Shown here piece after piece: positions 9,615 through 21,299 of a stretch of 64,000 nucleotides of DNA. A program made the translations under genes and the position numbers. The notes under the pieces are model-generated. The model was not told the origin of the DNA, did no database searches, and was given only the letters and a program-made list of their open reading frames with translations. Numbering within the stretch: position 1 is the first letter of the stretch; every line of letters begins with the position of its first letter. Origin of the DNA: Lyophyllum atratum (Eukaryota > Basidiomycota > Agaricomycetes > Agaricales > Lyophyllaceae); contig JACGCN010000039.1 of assembly GCA_014905825.1 (NCBI GenBank), positions 124,001 through 188,000 on the forward strand, written 5' to 3'.

Positions 9615-12600
9615 GAGCTGCGAGCATGCGCTCCCGCGCCGCCCCCTCACTTCCATCCGTTTTCGCTCCGGGGGTTCTCGTCTTCGATGTCGTGCATGCT
9701 GCGGAGCCTGGGTGGCCGACGAAGCCACGGGAGGGCTGCGGCTCCGAGAATGCACCGCTTCCGCAAGGAGAGCGCTTCTCCCGCTCCCTTGCTTCCAATT
9801 CCTCCGTGTCGTCACTTCCTCCTCCGTCGACTCTGGAATTGCGATGCACACGGCGCGTCCACTCAGAAGCCGATCGTGCGGCTACGTCATCATGGATGCG
9901 AACGCGTCGCGAGAAGAGGCGTTCAAGCTTTTCTCTTTCCCCTGTCCGTCGTGTTAGGCGCGGCGGCGCTCGGGATTTCAGACTCGTCCGATACATGCCA
10001 ACTAACCTCTCTTCTAGGCTTTCGGACCATTTTGACGTCCTTACTTTTTCTTCGCGATGACGCCCCCCCCCGACATCCCAATCCATTACGGTAGCTTACT
10101 TTATACTTTTGTCGCGCCCTGACTCTCTTCATTCCTTGTCTGCACCCGAACCCGAACTCCGGGACGAGCAAGAGGCGCACTAATCTTTTTTATTCCTCTG
10201 TACACTTATCTTTCGACGCGGCTCCTGCACTTCTGGGGTCTGGCGGCTATCCGTCGGGTACCACGGCGAGGCATTAGTCAGGGTGCTTGTATACCTGTAC
10301 ATCTCGCGTGGCCATCCGTATCGGTGCGGGGTGACGCAAGACAGCGGCTGCTGCGGCTACGGATACTGCGCTCGGGGCTGCACGCGTGCTCCGGGTCTCC
10401 GTCCTGCCTCGCTTACCGTTATCGTCGCTTGGTCGCCTGTAACGTGGCATGGCGTCTAGGACTCTTAAAGACCGTGTGTGCTTGCTACCATGTTGATTTT
10501 GACCATTCTCAGCAGCACACGCGCCCGTCATCGTTTTCGAGCTGGGCCTAGGTCACCGGGGAGAAGCCGCAGCCCGACCCCGCGCCACTTGCAGCCCTGT
10601 GGACCCGATTACTATCTAGGAGGACGGATATGTGTATGCGTATGGGATAGGTTGAGGGATTTAGGCTTTGGTACCTGTATAAATTGTGTTTGTTATGTCA
10701 TGGTGACCTCAGGCATGTCGAGTCGAGTACAAAGCAGGTGGGGCAGAATTAGCGACGAGGCGGTGTAAAGTAATACCAATAGAGATGCCCGCCATGTCTC
10801 CAGTGTTTGTCGTCGTTAGTGCTGGGTATACCCAAAGGACACGAGTACGCGTGCCTTGTGTGTGCTTTCCTTTCTCTTGACTTCCGGGAATAGGCCCCGT
10901 TGTAAGAGCCACTAAGGGTCGCCGAGAAGGTGAGCCACACCTGCAGGGCGGGGGCGGGGCCCGCGTCAGAGCGGCATTGAGTTCCATGGAACTCATGGGG
11001 ATAGGTCAGGGATAGGTAGATACAATTGCGCCTTTGTTTAAGTTTGGGTTTCGGTTTGAGTTTTGGTTTGGTAAGGTTTGAGGTGTTTATGCAGGTCAAG
11101 GGCTTGGAAGGGGCGGGGATGACGCTGTGACAAAAGAGAAAGGTTTTTGAAATGGGGTAAATTACTCCGCGCTAGTGAGTTGCTGAACCTGGTGTTGGTG
11201 ATCGACGTCGAAGGAGGGATCGGTGCGGCATCATCATACTCGCGGAGCTTGGATATTCCATTCATCTCATTCGATCTGTACTAGCGTGCTCTTTTTAATT
11301 TTGCAGCTACGTATGCGATGAGTGACTCACACTAACCCACCTCCGGGGTGCAGGGCGCCGTTCCGTGCACTAATATTCAATGTTCACGTCACCGCCGCAT
11401 GTCTTCCATCCGTCCTTTCCAGCCATCCTGGGTGCAGTCTAATAATCTGTCAAGGTTGTTCTTTTTGCACGTTCTATATTGTATTTTATGAATGCCATAC
11501 TCAGCGCGCGTCCCGCGCGAGGGATGGGACTTCGGACTGGCCCTAGCATAACGCAGGAGGCCATGGGGCTGATCGTCGCTCCCAAATTTGTTCTCCAACT
11601 CTTGCTCTAGCACAAATTTAATACTTCCACCATTGCCCCGTCGTTTACAGTACCGCACACATGGTCGCAAAGCACAGGAGTTATTCACCGTCATTACACT
11701 GTCTGCGCTTCTGCTTCTTGTAGCAGATCGATGGCATTGGCGGGCTAGTGCGTGTAGCGCCCCTGGAGAACGCCTTCATCCGTGGCCCGGCCTCCGGAAT
11801 ATATACGTATAAGTACAAGGTCCATGCAACTGACCCGTGGTGTTCGAAGGTTCATAACGAACGAGAACGTATCCCATTCGTGTTTGAATTTGTTGTCCGC
11901 CGTGGCGTCTTGTCTGAACCTTAGAATTGTGCCCGTTTCGTGTTAAGCTTTTCATTTCTTTGATTAAGGCATGTACTATGGATGTTTGTATGGGCTAAAC
12001 ATACACGCTTGCCGGGGATTTACTTCATCCTATCGCGTTTTGTTTCTCTCACTTGGAATATCCCTCCACACGCCCAATTCTGTTAGTCGGCGTTGTTCGG
12101 AAGCGAGGGCGACCTGGCGGATACAGTCTGCGACATAATGAAAAGGGAAAGAGATAGTGGGGGACACTTCGAATCGCGACCCTGGAAGTGGCACGAGTCT
12201 CGTCATGGGACGATGCTATTTCGGCTCGGTGGGGTTCGGTAGAGGCTAGCAAAGGGGCAAGAGCAGACTGGGATGAGTCGCCAGGGGAGGGGACGAGAGG
12301 AGTTGAAGGAGAGCGACGTCGAACAGGATACGAGCGATACGAGCCTGTGTTACATGTTAGGAACAAACATAGATGGATGGTGCAAACGCAGAGAAACGTC
12401 CAACTGGAAACACGAAGTACAAGAATAGAGTCAAGCTGTGTCGAGTTGTTGAAACGCTTCAGAGTAGTGGCAGAAGCTTCGAATTGTCACTATTAGAGTA
12501 TTGCGGTGTGTGCTCAGAGAGTCGGGGTGGAGCAGAGTAGCGGCGGGGATGGCAGCGACACATGGGGTGTGAGAGAAGCAAGCCGGGAGGACCGAGACGG

Positions 12601-12827
12601 GAGGACGCCAAATCGCCGGGCGACCCAAGACAGCGGACGCGGTGCAGACTTGTTTCGAGGAGTGGAGGGTGCTCGGGGTCGCGGTCACCGGGGGCTGGGC
12701 AGATAACCCCGGAATGGATATACGATATGGAAATTCCCAATATGGAAGCAGACCCTGATCTGGTGTGTTGGTTCAAAACGGCGGATGGACGAGCAGAGCA
12801 ACTTTGGTTCACGGCCTCTCTCCTGAC
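9615..12827. other. Gene-poor upstream region of the GATA gene
   Basis: Both strands carry overlapping GC-rich open frames (for example about 9604-10086) of arginine/serine-rich, low-information composition. None can be tied to a protein family. At 11035-11085 there is an imperfect (GTTTNG)n low-complexity tract. The last 600 bases before 12828 have no TATA box I can defend. The interval may hold a long promoter or 5' leader of the regulator. Confidence 0.4.
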
Positions 12828-14434
12828 ATGGACTCTCTCCAATTCGACGCCTACACCTCCTACTCCGACTCCTCTGCTCCCCGTACCCCCTCCCCTCACG
12901 ACATGCACTTCACCCCCGACGGCCACTACAAGGCCCTCGACATCGACCAGCGCATCGAGCCCCGCATCTACGCGGAGGGCGATGTCCAGGAAGATGGGTC
13001 TGTCCCCGTCGAGCCCCAGTACTGGAACAACGCTGCCCAGCAGCACCCCAGTCCCTTCCCCTACAACCCCCGTGGCTCCTTGCTCCAGGAGCTCTACGAC
13101 CACGATCTTGCGGAGCAGCAGCAGCAGCAGCCGACATACGTCGACCAGCCCTCCGAGCCCCACCCCTTCCACCCAGCCGACAACTGGAACCAGCATGTAC
13201 ATAACCAGCGCCACCAGGACTATACCCTCATCCGCAGAGCCACCTTCCCCTACGTCAGGCACGACCGCGACGATGCTCTCGCCCTCCACCAATACCCCCC
13301 CTTCATGCAGCAGCAGCAGATCCATCACCAGGATGACGGTCTGCACCCATACCCATCTCGGCAAGACGCCATCTACGGCGAGCCGATATCCGAGGGCCAG
13401 GACTCGTTTATTCCGTCCATGTCCAACTCTCCCCACCAGTCCTACCATGAATTTGCCGACAACACGTCGATCAAGCTCGAGGACAACCAGCCCCTCATGG
13501 TCCCCTCCCAGCCCGCTGGTTTCTACCGCCCTCCATCATCTTCAGGTTGCCACCCGATGACCATGTCCTACCTCTCGCCTCATACTGGCCTGCCCGTCCA
13601 ACACACCGACGATGCCGCGTCCAAGGAGACCCAGTACCTTCGTCGCCGATGCTTCAACTGCCACACCACCGAGCCCCCCTCGTGGCGCCGGTCCACTCTC
13701 AACCCTGGCAAGATCGTTTGCAACAAGTGCGGTCTCTACGAGCGCACCCACCTGCGCCCGCGGCCTCTGCGCTTCGACGAGCTGCGCGCAGGCAACAAGG
13801 CCCGCAGCAACAAGTCCAAGGGTACCGTCAGCCCCAAGGCAAAAATGGCCCTCGTCAAGAAGGAGCCCCGCGAGTTTGGTCTCGTTCGCCGCAGCTCGGT
13901 GTCGTCTTCGTCTTCTGTCCATTCGGGCAGTGGCGCGAGCGACTGGGACGATAATGGTGTGTTGCACAAAGCCAACCCGGTTCAAGCGAGTCATTGCTAA
14001 ACCGCTAATTCGCAGTATCCGTCTACTCTTCTGGCTCCGCACCCCCGACGTCCTTCAACTCTCCCAACGCCGGCACGTTCCCCCTCTCCCGCGACTCCCA
14101 GTCTCCTCCGCGCGACGGCGGCATTCGCCTTCCCAACGCACCGCTCTCGGACATCGCCACGATGAGCCCAAGCCAGCAACAGCTGCCGTTGTCTCCGCGG
14201 AAGTCCCACACGGCGCCGTACTATTCGTCGCCGCCTCACTCTGCGACAAATGGTATCCAGCAGGAGTACTACCGCCGCAGCTCCATCTCCGAGATGCAGC
14301 AACAGGACCCCGCGGCCTGGCAAAACGTGACTGCGTCCCCGCAGAGCACCCAGGAGCTCACCCTCCCTGCTGAGAACTCCAGCGCTGGGAGCAGCCCTGG
14401 CGTCGTCACCGTGCCCATTCCCGCGGCTTCGTAG
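12828..14434 (+). CDS. GATA-type zinc-finger transcription regulator
   Basis: Putative nuclear DNA-binding regulator of 515 residues, exons 12828-13956 and 14016-14434. The start chosen is the first in-frame ATG (MDSLQFDAYTSYSDS). The N-terminal half is rich in Gln, His, Pro and Tyr and includes a run of five glutamines. One type-IV zinc finger spans about residues 275-301 (CFNC...CNKC), with WRR and GLYERTHLRPRP as in GATA fingers. The loop between cysteine pairs is 19 residues rather than the usual 17 or 18. A basic segment follows (GNKARSNKSKG), then a serine-rich stretch. The C-terminus after the intron is Ser/Pro/Gln-rich. No LOV/PAS domain is present, so it is not a WC-2 type protein. 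The target genes cannot be inferred from the sequence. Confidence 0.93.
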
Positions 14435-17400
14435 AGGATGGCTTCACGATGCGAAATGAACTTGACGCTCTATTCAAGCCCCAAAATATATCCCACCCTC
14501 CCGTCATACCACACCATACCATCGCGACCTGGGGTCGCTGGCCGCGATACCACTCACACTCTCCCTCTCACCGCCGCTATGTCTCCCGCCTGCATCTGTG
14601 TTCCATATACCTATTTATTGGCGGTCACCCACCCAAACACCGTTGTAACAAAAAGCCACCAGCCCAACAGATGTATCACTGCCCATTATCTTGGATTTCC
14701 CACTCTCTTACACCCCGGACACTTTCCTCTCCCTTTTTCCTCCCGCTCATTTACCATTTTTGACATTACTTATTCCCTTCAGCCTCTTGTGCCCGCCGTT
14801 GTCTGCTTCATTTTATTTATTATACCACCACCGCCACCGCTACATCATCTAGAGGCTCACCGCACGTACTTATATACACACGTCCCCCCGCCCCTGCCCC
14901 CCCCTGCACTAAGTATTCTGTACAACCACTACTGCCAGCAAAGAATGCGAAATGAAATTGCTCAAACACAACTTCATCGTGTGTGCCCAGACCCCCTAAG
15001 CTTTCACAAGACAGATAACATCGGCACACGGAGCTCGCAATATGAAAAGCGTGGAGCACCTCCTCACTCGGGTTTAGGAGCCGTTTTTAGTTCGGTGCGC
15101 CCCTTCCCCTCCTCGCTCCCCTTCGCTTGGGGCCCTGCACACGCGCGCGTATTAGCGAGCATCGCGATGGTACGTTAATTGGTGCGAGTGGTCTAAAGGT
15201 CACGCGGCACGCGGTGGACCATGTGGTGCAATATTAGTTATCGGACCCTTGTCCGACGCGATCTTGGGCATGTTTTTCCATGCCCATTGGCATGACTGGG
15301 CGGGTCTTTTCCTCTGCCGCCTCCATGCGCCTCGACTTCTTCGATTTCTGGGTGCATATATCGTGTATCGGGGCGTATATTGGGGCGTTGGATATGTAAT
15401 TGTTTAGCAGCGCGCCGCCCGTCACATGGGCGTCCATTTCATGAGAGACTCTTAAATTTCAATGTCATATTTAGACGCGAATTGGGGCGGACTCAACGAG
15501 ACTCAACGGCCGCCGTGGATCGTTTTAGCGTTATCGTACGACGACGATAGGGTGTTTGAATGAGCAATACATATCCGGGTCTTTGCTTTTCACCTTCTGT
15601 CGCTTCGTTTGTTGGAGCGGACCCAATTGCGACCTGCCACGCCATTCACATTCAAGCGCCAATGGAACCACCCAACCCAGTCCAGGCACACCTAGACACT
15701 GACATAACTTTACACACGTACTTGTAAAATGAAAAGTGACGATTAGCGTTTGGACAGTATATATATTAAGATCGGACGCGACGGGCGTGCGGCGTGCGGA
15801 ATGGAGCAATGGCAAAATGAAAAGAAAAAGCGCATACGACAGTCCGACTTGTTCAGAAATCTTCAAAACGACACACATCGTCTGTATTGTCCCAGAAGAC
15901 ACACAGTACACGCTCTTACGTATGTTACGTCAAAGTCCCCGGCGGGGACCCCCCCACCGCCGGCAACAACCTCAGGGGGAGCGTTTGTAGGGTAGGGGAA
16001 CGTGGTTGGGGAGTCCATATTGCGCGCACACGTATGTCAGTCGCCCCTGTCTGGGTGGGTCGTCCCTTGGGCCTGAAGCGTAAGTGCTAATAACTGGTGA
16101 AATTTTACGCAAAGAGAAGTACGGAGACGGGGAAAAAATAGAAGGCAGCCGAGTGCTTGTGTGAACGTGTGCACACACACACCTGGAAGTACGGTACGAG
16201 TGTACAGATTTTCCTGCAGGCTTTGCTTATACGGTTACAGCGGCTCCAACGGCAGGGCTTGCAATAATTCTGCCGCCGGGTATGAGCAGCGATGTGGGAG
16301 TCGTGCTTGAACGTTGAACTGGAACGTGTCTTCCACCTCACCGTCCACGACATGCGTTGGGGTTTTCCTAGAACACTCATTTCTCCTCGTCTTTCGTAGC
16401 GCGGCGGCCGGGATATGTCGTAACTCTAGTAGGCGAAGGACCCTCATTCGGACGCAATATGAAAAGTCTAGAACCTCATATTAGCCTTTGGTTCTTTCTC
16501 TCACAACCTGAAGAATCTGTGGGGAGTTGTCGTTGCTCGCGGGAAGACCAAGGACACCTGGGAGAGACAAGAGGGGCGATACCAGCTTTAGCGAAGAGAC
16601 CATCGTACCATCCCTGCAACCAGTCGTTCCAACAATATACTGCGCGCTACCTCCCTCTCTGGCTGCCCTCCCTGTGTCTAGCCGTCGTTGGAAACATTTG
16701 GCACCTCATGTTGTGTGTGGCGAGTAGGAATATGCGCACCGAACGTGAATCTCGAAGGGTCTTACAAACCAGATATTTCCACCCTTGTTCTGTGGCATCT
16801 CCCACCCTGGTTGTTCTGACTTCGCATGTCGGGTGCTGTTTGCACTCTCGCTCTCCTCGAAAGTCGCCGCTTGCGTGGAAATTGGACGCTCATCCATAGG
16901 ATTAAATTGCGCAGTGCAAGCATCGTGGAAGCCTGGTGGCTAGCTGAGGGTTCTCTGCATAATATCAGCAACCACCCATGCAGGGTCGTGCCGAGCAGGC
17001 TCTTTGCACCTAAGGACACATAGCGTCGATAGTAATCGAGCAACCCCAACCTCAAGGTCCATCTGGCCTGGCTCCCAGGCATGGTGTTTAAAACCCGATT
17101 ATAGAACTTCCACGTAGAAACGAAGGTCAGCCAGAACACTCAAGTTTATTGGTGTGGAATACAATGCGGTGTGCACAGGTGGGCTGCTCGGGATAAATGT
17201 CCAGAGGGTACCGCGTGCGATGGGGTTTGGATAATGCTAATGTGAGCGTGCTTCCGCAGGTTTATTCTCCGGGGGCGCTTGTCCATGCCAAGTTGCTGGA
17301 CTGGAGGGAAGCACATGGTCGATGAGCGGTAGGAATCTGCCGCATTACAGGTGTGCCTTGCGATGTACTGTATGGCAGCGAGAAGGCCGAGGACATGGCG

Positions 17401-17782
17401 AAACGCGTACGTGGATGTACAGCAGGATATGTGGCAAGTTTCGTGGTTGGCAGAGGCGTACAGTACGTCGAATACCCATCAGTCGCAAAGAACATCAAAA
17501 AGAAGTTCTTGGGGACGTATTGAAGGCTTGTATCCTCTTGTATCACCTCTTCTTGACGGCTTTCTGTCTTGGTACACTTCCAAAACAAATGTTATTGGGT
17601 TATCAGGTATCTGCCAGTTCCACACAAGCTGGAACACGATGATGAGTCATTCAGGCAGTCGCTGGGTTGAAGTTAGTCTCATACCAAGAACGTCCACGTG
17701 CGCGTGGACGGTCTTGTACCAAAGTAGGGTTTTGATGAGAGCAATGTAGATTGATGCATTGATGCAGTGACCAAATTGTAAG

Positions 17783-17807
17783 AAAGACTACAAACTTCGT
17801 AGTCTTT
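17783..17807. repeat. Short perfect hairpin
   Basis: Nine-base arms AAAGACTAC and GTAGTCTTT flank a seven-base loop. No U-run follows, and a terminator role is not expected in a fungus. Confidence 0.6.
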
Positions 17808-17992
17808 GCCAAACACTACAAACGACCTCGTTTTTTTTCGCCCAGCTGGAGGGCCAGGTTCAACTCAAAATTTTATTGTTGACGGGAGAAAAATGTTCCT
17901 TAGCATCGTATCTATCACACTGCACGATTAGAATAAAAAAGCTGGGGGGAAGAGGTGTGAACGACGGGGACGAAGACTTTGACATTGCCCTA

Positions 17993-18062
17993 GTCAAACC
18001 CCTACTTTGATCTAAGCCCCTCCCACGTTTCACGTGAGAGGGGCTTAGTTGAGCCTAGGGTT
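17993..18062. repeat. Imperfect inverted repeat with 17-base inner arms
   Basis: The inner arms (about 18012-18028 and 18032-18048, beginning CTAAGCCCCTC and ending GAGGGGCTTAG) match at 16 of 17 positions around a three-base loop that includes CACGT. Outer sequence (CAAACCCCTA versus TAGGGTTG) extends the pairing imperfectly. It could be a fold-back element remnant or a transcribed stem-loop. Confidence 0.65.
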
Positions 18063-18777
18063 GAAGTGAATAAGGGCTCTGCCGATAACGCTCTTCTCCC
18101 CGCTATTGGCCGGCGCTCCCAGGAAGAAGCTCGAGGCACTGTATTGAACAATCATATCAAGTGAGATAAAAGTGAAGGTCACAAGGTCGCAGCATGAAAC
18201 ACCAAAGATCTAGAAGTATCCTCAATGAAGTAAAATTGGAGAGGGGTGGAGAAGGAGGTTATATCTCGCCAAGCACACCAGGCCATAGGGCCGTGGCCCA
18301 TGCGCAGCACAGGAGTGGACAAGGTACACCGTATCTGCCCATTCTATCGTCGTGTCATATCTACACTGCCGACAAGAGCGCGCACAGCCGCTCCATAGGC
18401 TTTAAGCCCCATACTTGGTCCCACAAACGCGGTGTGGGACGGCTTCGGCCGATGTGCACGGGAACAAGTATCCAAGCGGTAATTCATTCGTACGTATACG
18501 AAGACTGGGAGGAATATATATATCTACAAGGAAGAGCAGACTCACGGCTTTGCGATGCCTCATTGGCGCATGAGGCAAAAAGCGAGGGTAGCGCTGTTCG
18601 TGCCTTCGGCCATGGAATTCCACTTAGTCTGTCAGTCAAAGTCCCGGACGACGAGGATGATTGGTGTTCCGCTGGGGCTTCAGGTGACTTACGCAGGTCG
18701 GCGATGAGACGGATGGACCTGTAGATCTGAAAGAAGCTACGCTCTGGACTCGAGAAGCAGAGGACGATGACGTTCTG

Positions 18778-18973
18778 CTACATCTTCATGTCCACAGGGG
18801 TAAAGTCGAAATGTGAATGCGTCTCTAGATCTCCGTTAGCGTCGTAGGTGTCCAGGACGCCATTCACACTTTGACGCCTGAGTGTAAAACGAGAATACAG
18901 CACTCACTTGGGGATCCAAAACCCTGATCTTGTCGTTTCCCAGTTTGTCAAGCTCGCCAGATCCGGCGGCACG
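18778..18973 (-). other. Exon-like fragments of an unidentified, probably broken gene
   Basis: Two pieces on the minus strand (18908-18973 and 18778-18868) join through a 39-base GTGAGT...AAAG interval. They read VPPDLASLTNWETTRSGFW and, after the junction, VNGVLDTYDANGDLETHSH, ending at a TAG. Upstream pieces could not be joined in frame. I recognise no family. Either this is a small gene with a 5' end I could not resolve or a relic. Confidence 0.25.
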
Positions 18974-20195
18974 CTTCAAGTATTATTGGTACCACAGCCG
19001 TCAACTGTGCTCGCATTCTGTTTTGCGTTGAATCTATTAGATGGTGGACCTGAAGCAAGGGACACAAACCTTCGGCGAATGAACGGTCAAGGTGACAAGT
19101 GAAGACATCCGTGGAAAGTCAGCTCGGAAATGCACTTTTGCGCGAATTGTGGCGTTGGAAAACCCCTACCGTGTTATTTCTTCATGTTACATAAGACTGT
19201 TTAAGTGCTTTGACGTTCTGCCGCCGTCTATAGGACGATAGTGCAGGGACCTTGGTAAGTAGATATGAAGTCGTTATCCTGCCACTTATCCCGCGGCGTG
19301 TTTCCCCAAGGCACCGATTAAAGAAGTTCAATTCGAAGCGCAGCTCTTGATCCTTACCAGAAGGGAATTCGATTGTGTTTCCGAGATTCAAAAGTCTCTA
19401 GATTTAGACACCTGGAGGAACCGTCACGCCCGCCGATGCGTACTGCAGCCCTCATGACCAACTCCCACCAAAATTAGCTCTGCTCGAGATCCATGTTTCA
19501 CTGCTTCCGTCGCCCAAGCCCAAACTTGGTCAGCAGCATAACAATGCACCTTGTGCTCCCTCGCAAAGAGTTACGACAGCTGTGGAACTTCAACAATGCA
19601 TCCTGACCAACGGATCAACTAGACGTCCTGTTATCCACGGTGTCAGTCTTCACAATGGCTCCAGTTGACGCATTAATGAAACCATACTGGCTTGGGCTCT
19701 GGCCAATCAGCCTGTCTGTCTAGAAGTCCCGGCGTATCCATAATCCAAGTAACAGTCCATCCATCAGCTAGCAAATACACTGTTGCTGCGTTGTCGCTGA
19801 CGCACGACCAACTTCTCGCTACAAGTGACGCCCACACCTTCCTTGCACAGCATTACTATCTCGTAACACAAATTCGATCGTGTATGACAAAATTTCCCTC
19901 GCGCTGTCAAAAACCTCTTAGATCCTTGAAGGCCGAGGTAGTCGTGAGTGTGGGCGAGTATGTTGAGCCGCGAGGCATGCGAAGTTGCACCCAAATTGGG
20001 TCATAGGATCATGTGGTAGGCTTGGAGTCGTGTTCCTGTCTTCTCTCTGCGTTTACATTGACAAGTCCAAATGATCCATAATAGATCACGCCATCGACCG
20101 CTCCATGATTTCGCCGCCAATTGAATGCTGGGGTATAGTGCGAGAATGGGGCGCTGCCGTTAAGAGCGGTTGGACTCAAGAGACCGTTAGCGGAC

Positions 20196-21299
20196 TCAAA
20201 CGTCCAATCCAAGCGCGTTCCTCGTTGCGGTGATGTAGGCCGGAGGGGAGTCTCCCCTCTCGAGATCAGGCGTTTCGGGTAAAATGGTCTGCTCCCCGAA
20301 GCTGCTGTGGGACTTTTCCCGTGTCCATAATCTGCAAAGATATGATAATCCAATGGCAGCAACTCGAGTACCGATCCACTGGGCCAAGGAGACACCGGGC
20401 ACCAGACCGATGACGTCTTTCACATCCCAGAAGTCCCGGTGGTGAGTAACCCGACCTTGCTCGTTGAACGAGAGGCGAGTAATGACATGGAGGCGGAAAT
20501 GGAAAGGCGATGGTACGGAAAGTGATGTTCCGGGAACGCGGAGTGCAGGCGAGGCGGAGTGGTGAGGCGGAGTGGATGGGGAGCTGAGGGCAGATACGAG
20601 AGAGTCGGCATGGCCCTGTATTCGATGGCCCTTGCAGTGGATCCCGGGGAGAACCAGAATGTTGAGCGTGTGCTCGACGATGGTCTTTCTATGTCCATCT
20701 AAAACCATAATCAACATCTCTTCTCCTAGCATAGCGTATCAATCACTCACCAAAGCTTTCGCTCTCACAAATATCACCCATCTCGGTCCAGATGCGCAGG
20801 CCATGAAAAAGCGGATCCGCGTCTCGTGCATAGTGTGGTAGATTCAAGCGGAACAGGGTGCTGACCATGGCAATCGGTCTCGGAACGTCGACGAAGCTTA
20901 ATTGGCGTGATATTCGGTGAATGTCGGCGATGACTGAGTGGGAAGTGGCTGTTATAAACGGATTCTCGTAGCTGCGGGGAAGGTAAACAATAGTAGTTGG
21001 AGCATTCTTTAGGCTTACGCTGAAGAAAAAAATTAGCCAACAGGCAGTTAGATATCAGGAGAGCGCTCACTGGCGTTGGGTTCGTAGAATCGGCTGATTG
21101 CATCCATCGAAATCACGCTTTCTCCGTAAACGTACTCGCAGACGTCGAGTGAAGTTGCGCGGACGGACACAACTGACATGGTCGAAAATTCTGAGATGCT
21201 TGCGCGACGAACATTGGGGGATCGCATAGTGCCCGGTACATGGGTCGTCGGGTGAAAGCTGGGCAGTGGATTATGGCTTAAAGCTGGGCTGGACGGCAT
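20196..21299 (-). CDS. Conserved fungal NTF2/SnoaL-like protein of unknown function
   Basis: Minus-strand exons 21071-21299, 21019 (one base), 20751-20971 and 20196-20698 give 317 residues. The protein starts MPSSPALSHNPLPSF. It contains a block I recall as conserved in fungi, giving an NTF2-like fold as the likely structure: SMDAISRFYEPNATYENPF, SHSVIADIHRISRQLS, then FRLHVITRLSFNEQGRVTHH and RDFWDVKDVIGLVPGVSLAQ. The join between NA and YENPF only stays in frame if a single cytosine at 21019 is an exon between a 51-base and a 47-base intron. An alternative 3' splice (donor after WIG, acceptor TTTGCAG) would give a different, longer C-terminus ending near 20009. The version given keeps TRVAAIGLSYLCRLW, which looks conserved. 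No enzymatic role can be assigned. Confidence 0.8.
21019..21019 (-). other. Candidate one-nucleotide exon
   Basis: On the minus strand the sequence reads ...TTCTTCAG, C, GTAAGCC.... The upstream intron is 21020-21070 (GTGAGC...TTCTTCAG) and the downstream one 20972-21018 (GTAAGC...CCGCAG). Adding this C makes ACC (Thr) between GCC and TAC. Removing both introns as one 99-base unit gives a stop within a few codons. Confidence 0.65.

Larger units (their letters stand above)
14435..20195. other. Gene-poor region with hairpins and exon-like fragments
   Basis: The first 700 bases are CT-rich 3' flank of the GATA gene, including C-runs near 14888-14908. Further on there are two hairpins (17783-17807 and 17993-18062) and a pair of exon-like pieces on the minus strand (18778-18973), all listed separately. 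A CA-dinucleotide run lies near 16172. No complete gene was recognised on either strand. Confidence 0.4.

Noticed and set aside
9604..10086. 160-codon minus-strand Arg/Glu/Ser-rich ORF
   Set aside because: Open frames occur on all strands of this GC-rich stretch. No domain or splice signals single it out.
10021..10090. C-run GCCCCCCCCCGACATCC as a structural element
   Set aside because: A simple homopolymer run with no pairing partner.
12459..13448. 329-codon minus-strand ORF opposite the GATA gene
   Set aside because: It mirrors the C-rich codon positions of the GATA exon. The protein is valine/glycine/leucine low-complexity text with no domain.
12562..13560. 332-codon plus-strand ORF overlapping the GATA exon in another frame
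   Set aside because: Its serine/threonine/proline repeats are the shifted reading of the GATA coding sequence, not a separate gene.
14438..15178. 246-codon plus-strand ORF starting four bases after the GATA stop codon
   Set aside because: Composition is CT-rich with long proline/leucine/histidine runs typical of untranslated sequence. No family resemblance and no splice partner.
15178..15235. Possible tRNA-like sequence (GTGCGAGTGGTCTAAAGGTCACG)
   Set aside because: An A-box-like stretch is present, but no T-loop GGTTCRANNCC or acceptor stem follows. No tRNA gene was found anywhere in the window by eye.
20009..20395. Alternative C-terminal reading of the NTF2-like gene using a 40-base intron
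   Set aside because: Possible, but it removes the TRVAAIGLSYLCRLW segment that appears conserved. Kept only as an alternative.
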